Source of the DNA: CPC320 sp002684375 | GTDB taxonomy: Bacteria; Pseudomonadota; Alphaproteobacteria; Rhodobacterales; Rhodobacteraceae | Direction of reading: 5' to 3' | DNA: 21,735 nt | Assembly: GCA_965662545.1 (NCBI GenBank) | Contig: CBFIHZ010000050.1 | Coordinates: 1 to 21,735 of the forward strand | In this document: positions 7,892 to 15,623 of the stretch, one piece after another | Position numbering within the stretch: the first letter of the stretch is position 1 | Layout: every line of letters begins with the position of its first letter | Program-made: the position numbers and the translations under genes | The notes under the pieces: model-generated | Database searches by the model: none | The model's input: the letters and a program-made list of their open reading frames with translations, nothing else | Told to the model about the DNA's origin: nothing

Positions 7892-9061
7892 TCAGTCTAG
7901 TGCCGATGGTGGGCTTTTGGCAATTGGTTTCGATGTTACCGAAGATACTGTGAACCAACTGGCAATCAGAAAGGGTATACCAACAGCAAACGAAAATCTG
8001 ATCCCGAATTTCTCTGCGATAAAACCCAGCAGTGGCGGTGCTAAAAGAAACGCCAGAAAAGATATCTGCGCCAGCGATGCCACGTTGACCGCCGCAGGAC
8101 GATCGGTTCTTTGGGCTGCCGCTGACATGGCCAGCGGAAACAGAACTGCATTACCGGCCCCCATCAAGGCAAAACCAACTAAGGCCATGGCTGGTACGGA
8201 TGCGAGGGAAACCAGAATTACCCCCATACTCATTGAGAGTATTGAAAGGCGCGAAACTTTTTCGGCGCTGTAATTTTCGACATAGCTGTCGGCAAAAAAC
8301 CGAACCGTGAACTGCATAAATGCTCCCACTGCCAAAGCCGCACCGTTGATAAACGGTGGCGTTGCGAAGATATCGCGCATAAAAATGACTGACCAGTCGA
8401 TACCAGCGCCCTCAATTAGCATTGCCGACAAGGTAAAGACCACAAGAACCATAATGCCTTTGGTTGGCCGGATCAGTTTCGGACTTTGCGGACTGTCGTT
8501 GGGGCGCTCAGGCGCGGGTTGGTACCCCCAGACGAAGCCTGCTGTCAGCAGGCTTACAGCCCCTAGAAACAGCCCGAAATGGATTGTTGTTGAAACGTCG
8601 AATTGAGACATTGCGGCCCCGGCGACACCTGTTGCAAAAAAACCTAAGCTCCAGAACGCATGGCTTCTGTTCATAATCCGCTTCGCAAGCTGGTATTCGA
8701 CCCTGTCGGCCTCTAAGTTTACGGCAACTTCCACCACGCCGACGGCAAGACCTCCAATACTCAGGGCGAGGAAAAAGCCAATTGGCCCCATGGCAAACGA
8801 AGCCAATACAAACGATAATCCGATCAGTAGCACGCCAAAAAACATTGACAGCTGAAACCCCGTACGCCTGAGGATTTTATCTGCATAAAATAAAGACAGT
8901 TGCACGCCGGTTGACAATCCGATCAATGCGAAACCCAAAGCACTTTCCCCAATTCCCATTTTTACTTGCAAGTCGCCGATACGGGGAAACAAAGCCCCCA
9001 GAGCGAACGCATAGAGAAAGAACGCAAAATAGACGTTTCGTTGTGGCTGAGAAAATCTCAT
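7892..9061 (-). CDS. MFS transporter (YbjJ-like)
   Basis: A 389-residue polytopic membrane protein with about 12 hydrophobic segments in two bundles. The N-terminus has VYFAFFLYAFALGALFPRIG and, after a short loop with KMGIGESALGFALIGLSTG, a cytoplasmic DKILRRTGFQLSM turn at the position of the MFS A-motif. A charged central loop (about 180-200, QPAPERPNDSPQSPKLIRP) separates the halves. The second half has ALMGAGNAVLFPLAMSAAAQR. The order of motifs fits the YbjJ/fucose-permease-like branch, often of unknown substrate. It stands alone on the minus strand, with more than 200 bp of non-coding DNA on each side. Start ATG at 9061 has no strong ribosome site. Confidence 0.85.
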   Translation of the reverse strand: MRFSQPQRNVYFAFFLYAFALGALFPRIGDLQVKMGIGESALGFALIGLSTGVQLSLFYADKILRRTGFQLSMFFGVLLIGLSFVLASFAMGPIGFFLALSIGGLAVGVVEVAVNLEADRVEYQLAKRIMNRSHAFWSLGFFATGVAGAAMSQFDVSTTIHFGLFLGAVSLLTAGFVWGYQPAPERPNDSPQSPKLIRPTKGIMVLVVFTLSAMLIEGAGIDWSVIFMRDIFATPPFINGAALAVGAFMQFTVRFFADSYVENYSAEKVSRLSILSMSMGVILVSLASVPAMALVGFALMGAGNAVLFPLAMSAAAQRTDRPAAVNVASLAQISFLAFLLAPPLLGFIAEKFGIRFSFAVGIPFLIASWFTVSSVTSKPIAKSPPSALD

Positions 9062-9095
9062 CTCTGTCTGTGTCCGGAATGTGATGCTTTGGCCC

Positions 9096-9135
9096 AGGTC
9101 GTTTTGACAGGATTATATTATTGCCTGTACGACCT
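9096..9135. repeat. Nested inverted repeat between MFS and recombinase-like genes
   Basis: AGGTCG (9096-9101) pairs with CGACCT (9130-9135), and inside it ACAGG (9107-9111) pairs with CCTGT (9124-9128), leaving an AT-rich loop. It sits in the divergent region 35 bp upstream of the MFS start and 150 bp upstream of the recombinase-like gene, a position suited to an operator. There is no T run after it. Confidence 0.5.
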
Positions 9136-9285
9136 CATTATAAATTGCATGATTGGATTGAAAGCGTAAACTTCGTTTCACAAAGGGCTGCAAAATTTGA
9201 GAACGTCGGTTTTAAGGGTCATTGTGTGTCAGCCTACGCCTGAATATAATTTGAACAATATGAATCCAGCTACCTAGAGGGTAAA

Positions 9286-9801
9286 ATGGCCACCAAACAT
9301 GAAGTTTCCAGAGGCTTAAAGAAAGCGTTGATGGAAAGAACCTCTGGCACCGGCACGATGGAAGAAATGATGGCGGAAGAGACCGCTGTAATAGCCTCAA
9401 CATCCAATGCAATTTTTGCGTATTATCAGTGGGACGCAGCAGACAAATTGTCTGATTTAAAGGATTATCATGGCGCTGACCGGGTCTTTCATGAGACTGA
9501 GTCTGGTGCCTCTGGGAGCCGTCCTGCGCTTGGGGAGATGATCGCAACCCTGAGCGCGGGAGACAGGGTTTTGGTGTATAGTATAGATGGTTTGGCCCGA
9601 GATATGCGGGACCTGCAAAATATTGTCAGACAGATCAATACCATCGGTGCCTCTATCAGTTTCCAGATTGAGGATTTAACATTCGAGGCAGATCACAGTG
9701 ACCCTGTCGTTACAATGCAAAACCGGATGCTGGAGGCATTTTCAAGCTTTGAACGTGCGCTTATTAGCAAAGGGCGCATGCGGGCTACGGTGCACGACTA
9801 G
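9286..9801 (+). CDS. Serine-recombinase-fold protein lacking catalytic residues
   Basis: A 171-residue protein. From about residue 43 it follows the resolvase/invertase catalytic domain: DRVFHETESGASGSRPALGE (65-84), GDRVLVYSIDGLARDMRDL (92-110) and FSSFERALI (152-160). The active site is altered: the family YaRvS motif reads YYQWD (46-50), so the catalytic Ser is Asp50 and the first Arg is Gln48; the DRLxR motif reads DGLAR (101-105), so the second Arg is Gly102, with only Asp101 and Arg105 kept. It has an added N-terminal region (1-42). After the TAG at 9799 the same frame continues with RIGKPISKGGRPKTAF to a TGA at 9850-9852, the usual linker towards a DNA-binding part, so the C-terminus is cut by a nonsense codon and no HTH follows. 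The ribosome site AGAGGG is good. DNA strand exchange should not be possible; it is either a relic or a repurposed protein. Confidence 0.75.
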   Translation: MATKHEVSRGLKKALMERTSGTGTMEEMMAEETAVIASTSNAIFAYYQWDAADKLSDLKDYHGADRVFHETESGASGSRPALGEMIATLSAGDRVLVYSIDGLARDMRDLQNIVRQINTIGASISFQIEDLTFEADHSDPVVTMQNRMLEAFSSFERALISKGRMRATVHD

Positions 9802-9851
9802 CGGATTGGCAAGCCCATCTCTAAAGGTGGGCGACCCAAAACCGCCTTTTG

Positions 9852-9869
9852 ATTAATCGGCCGGTTAAT
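9852..9869. terminator. Near-perfect palindrome, possible bidirectional terminator
   Basis: ATTAATCGGCCGGTTAAT is an 18-base palindrome with a single T/G irregularity, followed by TTTTA on the plus strand. It overlaps the second stop (9850-9852) of the recombinase-like frame and lies between the convergent ends of that gene and the VOC gene, where a terminator is expected. The stem is mostly A/T, so it could equally be a protein binding site. Confidence 0.35.
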
Positions 9870-9922
9870 TTTACACAGCTTGATGATCCCTGAGACCGCT
9901 TTGAACGCCCCGATCTAAACGC

Positions 9923-10348
9923 TTATGCGCTTTGATCCAGCCTTTGATGAACCTCGATGATATTGCCTTCAGGATCATGAAAAAAAACTTGATGCCATTC
10001 TTTGGCGAAGGTTGTTCCGTAATCGGAATATGGGATGCCGGCTGCATCAAGCTTGCTGAGAAAGGATGCAATATCATCTGTTCTGAACGCAATATGGCCT
10101 TTATCGACGGGATTGATCGTCTGGTTGTTTTTAAAACCTACTTCCAAATTGCGTTCTGCTAAGTGCATTTCTATTTTACCCTCGGTCACAAAATTGATTT
10201 TGCCGCTATAGCCGCGATCATGCGTTTCTTCTGTCCGTGGGAATTGTTCAACGGGTATGCTGTCCATCTCTAGAATATTGCGGTAAAATGCGTCCATCGC
10301 ATCAACATTATTTGAGACAAAATTGATGTGATGAAATTCTAACGCCAT
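9923..10348 (-). CDS. VOC family protein (glyoxalase/dioxygenase fold)
   Basis: A 141-residue single-unit vicinal oxygen chelate protein made of two beta-alpha-beta-beta-beta modules. Module one begins with FHHINFVSNNVDAMDAFYRN, giving a first metal-ligand His near residue 6-7; IEMHL near 60 provides the Glu/His strand. Module two begins with GHIAFRTDDIASFLSKLDAA (His at about 86) and ends in VFFHDPEGNIIEVHQ, where the Glu before V-H is the last metal ligand. Members catalyse glyoxalase, epimerase, dioxygenase or resistance reactions, so the substrate cannot be fixed. The start ATG at 10348 has GGAG 7-8 bases upstream. It lies next to gamma-glutamyltransferase and glutathione S-transferase genes, consistent with a thiol-dependent role. 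Confidence 0.85.
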   Translation of the reverse strand: MALEFHHINFVSNNVDAMDAFYRNILEMDSIPVEQFPRTEETHDRGYSGKINFVTEGKIEMHLAERNLEVGFKNNQTINPVDKGHIAFRTDDIASFLSKLDAAGIPYSDYGTTFAKEWHQVFFHDPEGNIIEVHQRLDQSA

Positions 10349-10533
10349 CGAAACACTCCATATTACCTCCGGCCTTTTTACATGGTCGCCGCAGCCGTTG
10401 TCGCGTCAAGATTAATCCGGGGACAGCGGGGTTTCAACAACACTATGAAAACGCGGTTGGTTTTTGTCATATGATACGCAAGGCCTGCACCATATTTTTT
10501 ATAAGCACACAAAGGCTGTAATTATTGGGAAAA

Positions 10534-12297
10534 TTAATCTCCGATCGCGATACCTTCGCGCCTGTGATCCGCACCGCCAGACAACTGACCCGCAGAAAGC
10601 GAAATGGCATGTAAACCAGAGTTCAGGTTGCGCGACTTCACTTCAAAACCCAAAGACAAGAGCGCCTTGGCCAGCGGGTTGGTTATTGTTTCAGCTGTCG
10701 TACCGGCCTCCAGATCATAGGTACCAAAGCGGTTTATAAGGTGGGGGAAATCTATGGCCGCTTGGATGTCGAGGTTCCAGTCCAGATGGGCGATGATCGT
10801 TTTGGCAACATAGCCGATGATCCGGCTGCCTCCAGGCGAGCCGACCACCATCACCGGTTTTCCATCTTTCAGAACGATTGTCGGAGCCATCGAAGACCGT
10901 GGCCGTTTTCCGGGCTCTAGCCGGTTGGCAATAGGCACCCCATCGCGATGGGTTCGGAACGAAAAATCGGTCAGCTCATTATTGAGAAAATAACCGCCGG
11001 GCGTGATCAGACGGGAACCGAAAGCGTTCTCAATTGTTGTTGTCATCGATAGCGCGTTTCCAAAGCGGTCCACGATTGAAATGTGTGAAGTGGACGGCAA
11101 TTCTAAGCTGTCATCAGGCGACAAGTTCAGCGCGTGGTCAAACGGCGGGTTTCCTGCGGCCACCTCTTCTAGTGCTGTATCGCGCATCAAAAGCGCAGAC
11201 CGGTTGGCCAGATAGGCCGGATCAATCAAGCCCTTTGTTGGCATCGGTACAAAATCGCTATCCGCCATATAGCGTCCTCGGTCTGCAAAGGCCAAGCGCG
11301 AAGCATCGCCGATCAGGCGCCAACTCTCCGGGGCTGTGGCACCAAGTTTGGCTAGGTCAAAGGGGTTAAGCAGCCCTAAAATCTGACCAACCGAAAGCGC
11401 CCCGGATGAGGGTGGTCCCATGCCACAAACCTCATAGCCGCGATAGGGTGCACAGATTGCCGCCCGTTCTTTGATCGTATATTGCCTCAGGTCAGCCATC
11501 GATAATACGCCCGGATTGCCGGTTGCGTTTTGGACGGTGTCAACAATACCCTGTGCAATCTTACCGGTATAGAAAGCTTTGGCTCCCTGCTCGGATAGGG
11601 CGCGAAGCGAGGCGGCATAGGCGGGATTGTCCAAGAGTTCTCCTGCCTTGACCGGTTTTCCAGTCGGCAACAAATAAGCGGCTGTTTTTGGAAAACGGCT
11701 TAGGCGTTTTTGATCATAGCTCACCATCGCCGCGAGCCGTGGTGAAACGGGAAAGCCCGTATCGGCCAGAGAGATTGCCTCTGAAAATAAATCAGACCAT
11801 GCCAGTTTGCCCCACCTTCTCTGGGCGGTGGCCATCAGGGCCGGCGTGCCAGGTGTGCCGACAGATAAGCCCCCCACCACCGCATCAAAAAATTTCAATG
11901 GAGCCCCAGTCCTATCTTGAAACAGTGTCGGCGTTGCTGCCATCGGTGCAGTCTCGCGTCCATCAAGCGTGGTGATGTCCCCGGTTTTGCCATCATACCA
12001 CACCAGAAATGCACCGCCGCCAAGGCCCGAACTTTGCGGCTCGACCAGACCCAGAACAGACTGCACTGCAACCATCGCGTCTGCAGCGGTTCCGCCAGCA
12101 CGCAAGACCCGCGCGCCCGATTGCACCGCCAAGGGGTTTGCAGCAACCACCATCCAGTTATCCGCCTGAACCGGCGTTCCGGATGCCTTGGTTGCAAGTG
12201 CGGTGCTTATTTCCGGGGCAACGGCGTCACTGCTTTGCTGTGCAAAACTAGGCATCGCCAAAACAGTCAGGGTGTAGATAAGGGTAAAGACACGCAT
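10534..12297 (-). CDS. ggt: Gamma-glutamyltransferase, secreted
   Basis: A 587-residue proenzyme of the Ntn-hydrolase gamma-glutamyltranspeptidase family, which cleaves the gamma-glutamyl bond of glutathione and its conjugates. A signal peptide occupies residues 1-19 (MRVFTLIYTLTVLAMPSFA, cleavage before QQ), so it acts in the periplasm. Early hallmarks are ANPLAVQSGARVLRAGGTAADA and GLGGGAFLVWYDG. The self-cleavage Thr is Thr403 in LPSTSHISIVDRFGNA, giving a small subunit of 185 residues with TTTIENAFGSRLITPGGYFL, MAPTIVLKDGKPV and VGSPGGSRIIG (substrate-binding glycines). The C-terminal GGADHRREGIAIGD is typical. Length is normal. Palindromes at 12341-12360 lie about 50 bp upstream and may regulate it. 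Confidence 0.93.
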   Translation of the reverse strand: MRVFTLIYTLTVLAMPSFAQQSSDAVAPEISTALATKASGTPVQADNWMVVAANPLAVQSGARVLRAGGTAADAMVAVQSVLGLVEPQSSGLGGGAFLVWYDGKTGDITTLDGRETAPMAATPTLFQDRTGAPLKFFDAVVGGLSVGTPGTPALMATAQRRWGKLAWSDLFSEAISLADTGFPVSPRLAAMVSYDQKRLSRFPKTAAYLLPTGKPVKAGELLDNPAYAASLRALSEQGAKAFYTGKIAQGIVDTVQNATGNPGVLSMADLRQYTIKERAAICAPYRGYEVCGMGPPSSGALSVGQILGLLNPFDLAKLGATAPESWRLIGDASRLAFADRGRYMADSDFVPMPTKGLIDPAYLANRSALLMRDTALEEVAAGNPPFDHALNLSPDDSLELPSTSHISIVDRFGNALSMTTTIENAFGSRLITPGGYFLNNELTDFSFRTHRDGVPIANRLEPGKRPRSSMAPTIVLKDGKPVMVVGSPGGSRIIGYVAKTIIAHLDWNLDIQAAIDFPHLINRFGTYDLEAGTTAETITNPLAKALLSLGFEVKSRNLNSGLHAISLSAGQLSGGADHRREGIAIGD

Positions 12298-12728
12298 GAG
12301 AACAGGACCTCAAATTCTTAAAATTAGACTTTTCACATGATCACGATGAGGTCGTGACCTGCCGAATGCAAGCCAGATTATCGGTACCGGTCCGAGCTTA
12401 CTGCTTTGTGCCGGTGAAAGTCAGGCTTTGAATGCCACACGGACTGAAATATCGGGTACATACCATCGGTGGGCTGCGCTTTGCAAAACACTAAGCCTCA
12501 GTTGGGCAAAACCCTAACCCCCAAGGTGTCAACGGCAACTCTGACCGGCGTTCCTTTGTGATTGGTGTTGATCACAGGGAAGAACCCTCTTTAAAGTATC
12601 CGCTCCGGGCAATCTAGGTGGCGTTTTGTTGACAGGCTACGAGCGCGCTGACGCTTGTCTAACCGGCGGGCGATGCTGCGGTGGTTTGTACAGGTACTTG
12701 AAATCCCGGCGATGGAGAGCGGAACGGA
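12298..12728. other. Gene-free stretch holding promoter and palindromes of ggt
   Basis: About 430 bp between ggt and the GST gene. It holds TCACGA-TGAGG-TCGTGA (12341-12357) overlapping AGGTCGTGACCT (12349-12360), and further up TGTGAT (12557-12562) with ATCACA (12571-12576). No convincing gene is present; the long plus-strand frames that run into 12729-13042 are the shadow of the GST gene. Confidence 0.6.
12341..12360. promoter_or_regulatory. Overlapping palindromes, candidate operator of ggt
   Basis: TCACGA (12341-12346) is mirrored by TCGTGA (12352-12357), and the last part forms a second palindrome, AGGTC-GT-GACCT (12349-12360). They are about 45-60 bp upstream of the ggt ATG on the minus strand, an ordinary place for a repressor or activator site. 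No regulator gene is adjacent. Confidence 0.4.
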
Positions 12729-13361
12729 TTATTCAGGAAAGGCCGTCACGGGATCGCCAGGTCTCCATTGGGGGTATTTATCCATCACGCCAAGGAAAGC
12801 AGGAGAGATTAGAAAAGCCTCAAGCCATCTCTGCAATCGCGGCCAAGGTTGTGCATCGAACCAAATTTTGTCAACAAATGCAAACTGGCGGACAAAAGGA
12901 AGAATTGCCATATCGGCAACTTTGGGCTGTTCACCAAATAAATAAGGCGCGATCAGCAGGGCCTCTAATCGCAACAAAAACACCGATGCGTTCTCCCGGT
13001 CTTGTGCTGGGTTGGCGTCACTCAACCGGCTGGCGTATTTGACCCGATCCAGTGCTATTTTAAAAGGCCCATCACATTCATCAATCAACGTGTGACCGGC
13101 CTTTGGCATTTGTAACCATCCCGCAGGATCGTTCTGCTCCAAGGCCCAGATCATTATATCAAGGCTTTCGTCCAGCACTGTTCCCTCGACGCACAGGCAG
13201 GGCACGGTCCCCGAAGGAGAGAGCGCCAGAAACGCCGCAGGTTTTTCTTGCAATCGTATTTCGCGCAACGCCACCGGCACCCCGGCGCTGGCAATCGCCA
13301 AACGCGCGCGGATTGCATAGGGGCAGCGCCGAAATGAGTAAAGGGTCGTACGGTTGGACAT
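12729..13361 (-). CDS. Glutathione S-transferase family protein
   Basis: A 210-residue protein with an N-terminal thioredoxin-fold domain: TLYSFRRCPYAIRARLAIAS carries a Cys-Pro-Tyr motif with Cys13 as the likely redox or thiol-stabilising residue, followed by LSPSGTVPCLCVEG (the cis-Pro glutathione-binding loop) and VLDESLDI (the Glu-Ser pair that contacts the gamma-glutamyl group). The helical C-terminal domain covers about 85-210 with APYLFGEQPKVADMAILPF. The RRCPYAIRAR motif resembles glutaredoxin-2-like and plant-type Cys-GSTs, which do deglutathionylation or dehydroascorbate reduction more often than conjugation. Cytoplasmic. Its gene neighbours ggt across 430 bp on the same strand, but probably with its own transcript. 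Confidence 0.87.
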   Translation of the reverse strand: MSNRTTLYSFRRCPYAIRARLAIASAGVPVALREIRLQEKPAAFLALSPSGTVPCLCVEGTVLDESLDIMIWALEQNDPAGWLQMPKAGHTLIDECDGPFKIALDRVKYASRLSDANPAQDRENASVFLLRLEALLIAPYLFGEQPKVADMAILPFVRQFAFVDKIWFDAQPWPRLQRWLEAFLISPAFLGVMDKYPQWRPGDPVTAFPE

Positions 13362-13431
13362 GCTTCTGCTATGACAGGATGTAGTGAAGGTTGCAATTCT
13401 TGCTAACTTTTGGTGTCGGGATGAAACCGTT

Positions 13432-14685
13432 TTATGCGGTCAGGGTTTCACCCAACATACCGGTAATTTTTGCGGTGATAATCTCGCCCTCCGGTTGGTC
13501 TGCCGATAGGGTTACCTCGGTAAATTGTTCGGTTCGGCCCATACGCGGGCTTTCCATTAAAATTCGGTGGGTGGTGCCCCGTTGCGCTGTGAGATGCTGG
13601 CGCACTTGATGCGCACCTGCGGCCCGCAACGCGGCGGCCCGCCTTTTAATGTCTTGCCCTGCAACCTGAGGCATCCGCGCCGCCGGCGTGCCATTTCGCA
13701 CCGAATAGGGAAACACATGCAACCACGTCAGGGCGCAATCTTCGATCAGCCGCAGCGAGTTGTCGAACATTTCTTCGGTCTCGGTGGGAAAGCCCGCAAT
13801 GATATCGGCGCCAAAGGTCATGTCAGGTCGGAGGCGCTTGGCCTGTTGGCAAAAGGCAATCGCATCTTCACGCAGATGTCGCCGCTTCATACGTTTAAGG
13901 ACCATATTGTCCCCAGCCTGCAGGCTGAGATGCAAATGTGGCATTAAACGCGATTCATTGGCGATGGCTTGCATAAGATTATCGTCAACCTCGATACTGT
14001 CGATCGAGCTGATGCGCAGGCGTGGCAGATCAGGCACCAATTTGAGAATGCGCATCACCAGATCACCAAGCTTCGGCTGCGCGGGAAGGTCCGCACCCCA
14101 ACTCGTCAGGTCGACGCCGGTCAGTACCACTTCGTTGTACCCCTTATCGACAAGGCGCTTGATCTGGTCGATCACAACACCGGCTGGCACCGAGCGCGAA
14201 TTGCCGCGCCCAAACGGAATTATACAAAAAGTGCAGCGGTGATCACAGCCATTTTGAACCTGCACATAGGCGCGGCTTCGGGTGCCAAAGCCATCAATTA
14301 GATGCCCTGCCGTTTCGGTAACTGACATGATGTCATCAACTTGAACCTTTTCGGTCGTTCCAATGAAATCAGCAGCCATACCCTGCCAAGTGGCAAGTTG
14401 CATTTTTTCCGAATTGCCGATCACGCTGTCAACCTCATCCATAGAGGCAAAGGTCTGTGGCTCGGTCTGGGCAGCACATCCCGTAACGATCATTTTGGCA
14501 TTTGGGTGTTCGCGCCGTAATTTGCGAATTTCTTGGCGAGATTTTCGCACGGCTTCTGCTGTCACAGCACAGGTGTTGACAATCACCGCCCCTTCAAGTC
14601 CGGCCTGCGCTGTCAACTCTTTCATAGCCTCGGTTTCATAGGCGTTCAAACGGCATCCCATTGAGGTAAACTTGGGGGCGGTCAT
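13432..14685 (-). CDS. mtaB: tRNA t6A37 methylthiotransferase MtaB
   Basis: A 417-residue radical-SAM enzyme of the MiaB/MtaB family that turns t6A37 of tRNA into ms2t6A. The N-terminal UPF0004 domain carries Cys11 (SMGCRLNAYET), Cys39 (NTCAVT) and Cys70 (VTGCAAQ), which hold the auxiliary 4Fe-4S cluster. The radical-SAM triad is Cys147, Cys151 and Cys154 in QNGCDHRCTFCIIPFGRG. A short C-terminal TRAM-like part ends the protein. SMGCRLN (instead of SYGCQMN) and VTAEAVRKSRQEIRKLRR point to MtaB and not MiaB. Its ATG overlaps the stop of dapF by 4 bp (ATGA), so the two are translationally coupled. Notably the substrate position, t6A37, is found in tRNA-Lys(UUU), which is encoded nearby; this may be coincidence. 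Confidence 0.93.
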   Translation of the reverse strand: MTAPKFTSMGCRLNAYETEAMKELTAQAGLEGAVIVNTCAVTAEAVRKSRQEIRKLRREHPNAKMIVTGCAAQTEPQTFASMDEVDSVIGNSEKMQLATWQGMAADFIGTTEKVQVDDIMSVTETAGHLIDGFGTRSRAYVQVQNGCDHRCTFCIIPFGRGNSRSVPAGVVIDQIKRLVDKGYNEVVLTGVDLTSWGADLPAQPKLGDLVMRILKLVPDLPRLRISSIDSIEVDDNLMQAIANESRLMPHLHLSLQAGDNMVLKRMKRRHLREDAIAFCQQAKRLRPDMTFGADIIAGFPTETEEMFDNSLRLIEDCALTWLHVFPYSVRNGTPAARMPQVAGQDIKRRAAALRAAGAHQVRQHLTAQRGTTHRILMESPRMGRTEQFTEVTLSADQPEGEIITAKITGMLGETLTA

Positions 14686-15542
14686 ACTGTTTCCTCATCT
14701 AAAAAGGCCGCTGTGAACTGACCATCAAAGACATGAGATGTCGGTCCGGTCATCCAGACCCCATCGCTGCGCCAGTCCACCAAAAGCCTGCCGCCATCAA
14801 GATCAATCTGGACACTGTGATCCGTTAGGCCACGCCGCGCCGCCGCCACTGCGGCTGCACAGGATGACGATCCCGAAGCCAGTGTCACGCCAACACCGCG
14901 TTCCCAAACCCGCATGCGCAACAGGTTTGGACCGATTAGAGACGCAAACTGAACGTTGGTGCGGTTTGGGAACAGTGGATGATGTTCCATCTCGGCTCCG
15001 CGCTGGGCCAGATCAACCGCCTCGGCGTCTGCAACGAAAAACGTGCAATGCGGATTGCCCATGCCAGTGGCGGTTGGTGCGCCGTCGATTGGCAGGGTCA
15101 AGGTATCAACGTCCTGTGCTAGTGGGATGTCGCGCCAATCAAGCTGTGGTGGTCCCATGTTAATCGCCGTAAGGCCGTCGCCAATATCTTGTGCTTGCAA
15201 AGTGCCGCGGTCGGTGGTCAGCGTAAGTTGCGTCTCACCAGACCCTGTCATCAGATAACGCGCCACGCAGCGGGTGGCATTACCGCAGGCTGCCGATGTT
15301 GATCCATCAGCATTATAAAATGTCAGATGTACGTTATGCTTACCGTTACTGATAACGGCCAATTGGTCAAATCCTACACCCCTGTTGCGGTCGGCGATCC
15401 GTTGAATGAGGGCTGGTGCGAGCGCCAACCCTTGCCCACGCGCATCTAGAACGACAAAGTCATTTCCAAGCCCATGCATTTTCATAAAGGGAAAATTAGT
15501 ATTTAGTTCTGTTGTCATGGGGCGCATATACAGCGCGTTCAT
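14682..15542 (-). CDS. dapF: Diaminopimelate epimerase
   Basis: A 286-residue (as drawn) PLP-independent epimerase that converts LL- to meso-diaminopimelate for lysine and peptidoglycan synthesis. FMKMHGLGNDFVVLDARG is the classic N-terminal signature, and NADGSTSAACGNATRC (residues 77-92) contains the first catalytic Cys86. The second catalytic region, normally ACGxGACA, reads ASGSSSCA (222-229), with Ser223 in place of the expected Cys and Cys228 kept. NRGVGFDQ and MGNPHCTFF match the family. The start is uncertain: ATG 15542, 15527 or 15518 are all in frame with no clear ribosome site; 15518 (MTTELNT) gives the more usual length. Downstream mtaB is coupled by a 4-bp overlap. Confidence 0.92.
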   Translation of the reverse strand: MNALYMRPMTTELNTNFPFMKMHGLGNDFVVLDARGQGLALAPALIQRIADRNRGVGFDQLAVISNGKHNVHLTFYNADGSTSAACGNATRCVARYLMTGSGETQLTLTTDRGTLQAQDIGDGLTAINMGPPQLDWRDIPLAQDVDTLTLPIDGAPTATGMGNPHCTFFVADAEAVDLAQRGAEMEHHPLFPNRTNVQFASLIGPNLLRMRVWERGVGVTLASGSSSCAAAVAAARRGLTDHSVQIDLDGGRLLVDWRSDGVWMTGPTSHVFDGQFTAAFLDEETV

Positions 15543-15583
15543 AAATGAATCTAGTAGAGGGAAACTTTTCTTTGTTTTCGGGG

Positions 15584-15612
15584 TTGACCCGAGAGTGCTG
15601 TGTTTCTAGATA
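15584..15612 (+). promoter_or_regulatory. Sigma-70-type promoter of tRNA-Lys
   Basis: TTGACC (15584-15589) and TAGATA (15607-15612) are separated by exactly 17 bp and placed so that transcription should begin about 5 bases before the tRNA 5' end. The -35 box lies in a small palindrome, TCGGG-GTTGA-CCCGA (15578-15592). No other promoter in the window is as clear. Confidence 0.75.
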
Positions 15613-15623
15613 AGCGCTCTAGT

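Noticed and set aside
12557..12576. Crp/Fnr binding site
   Set aside because: Half sites TGTGA and TCACA are present but separated by 10 bases where 6 (Crp) or 4 (Fnr-type TTGAT-N4-ATCAA) are needed. Kept only as a palindrome.
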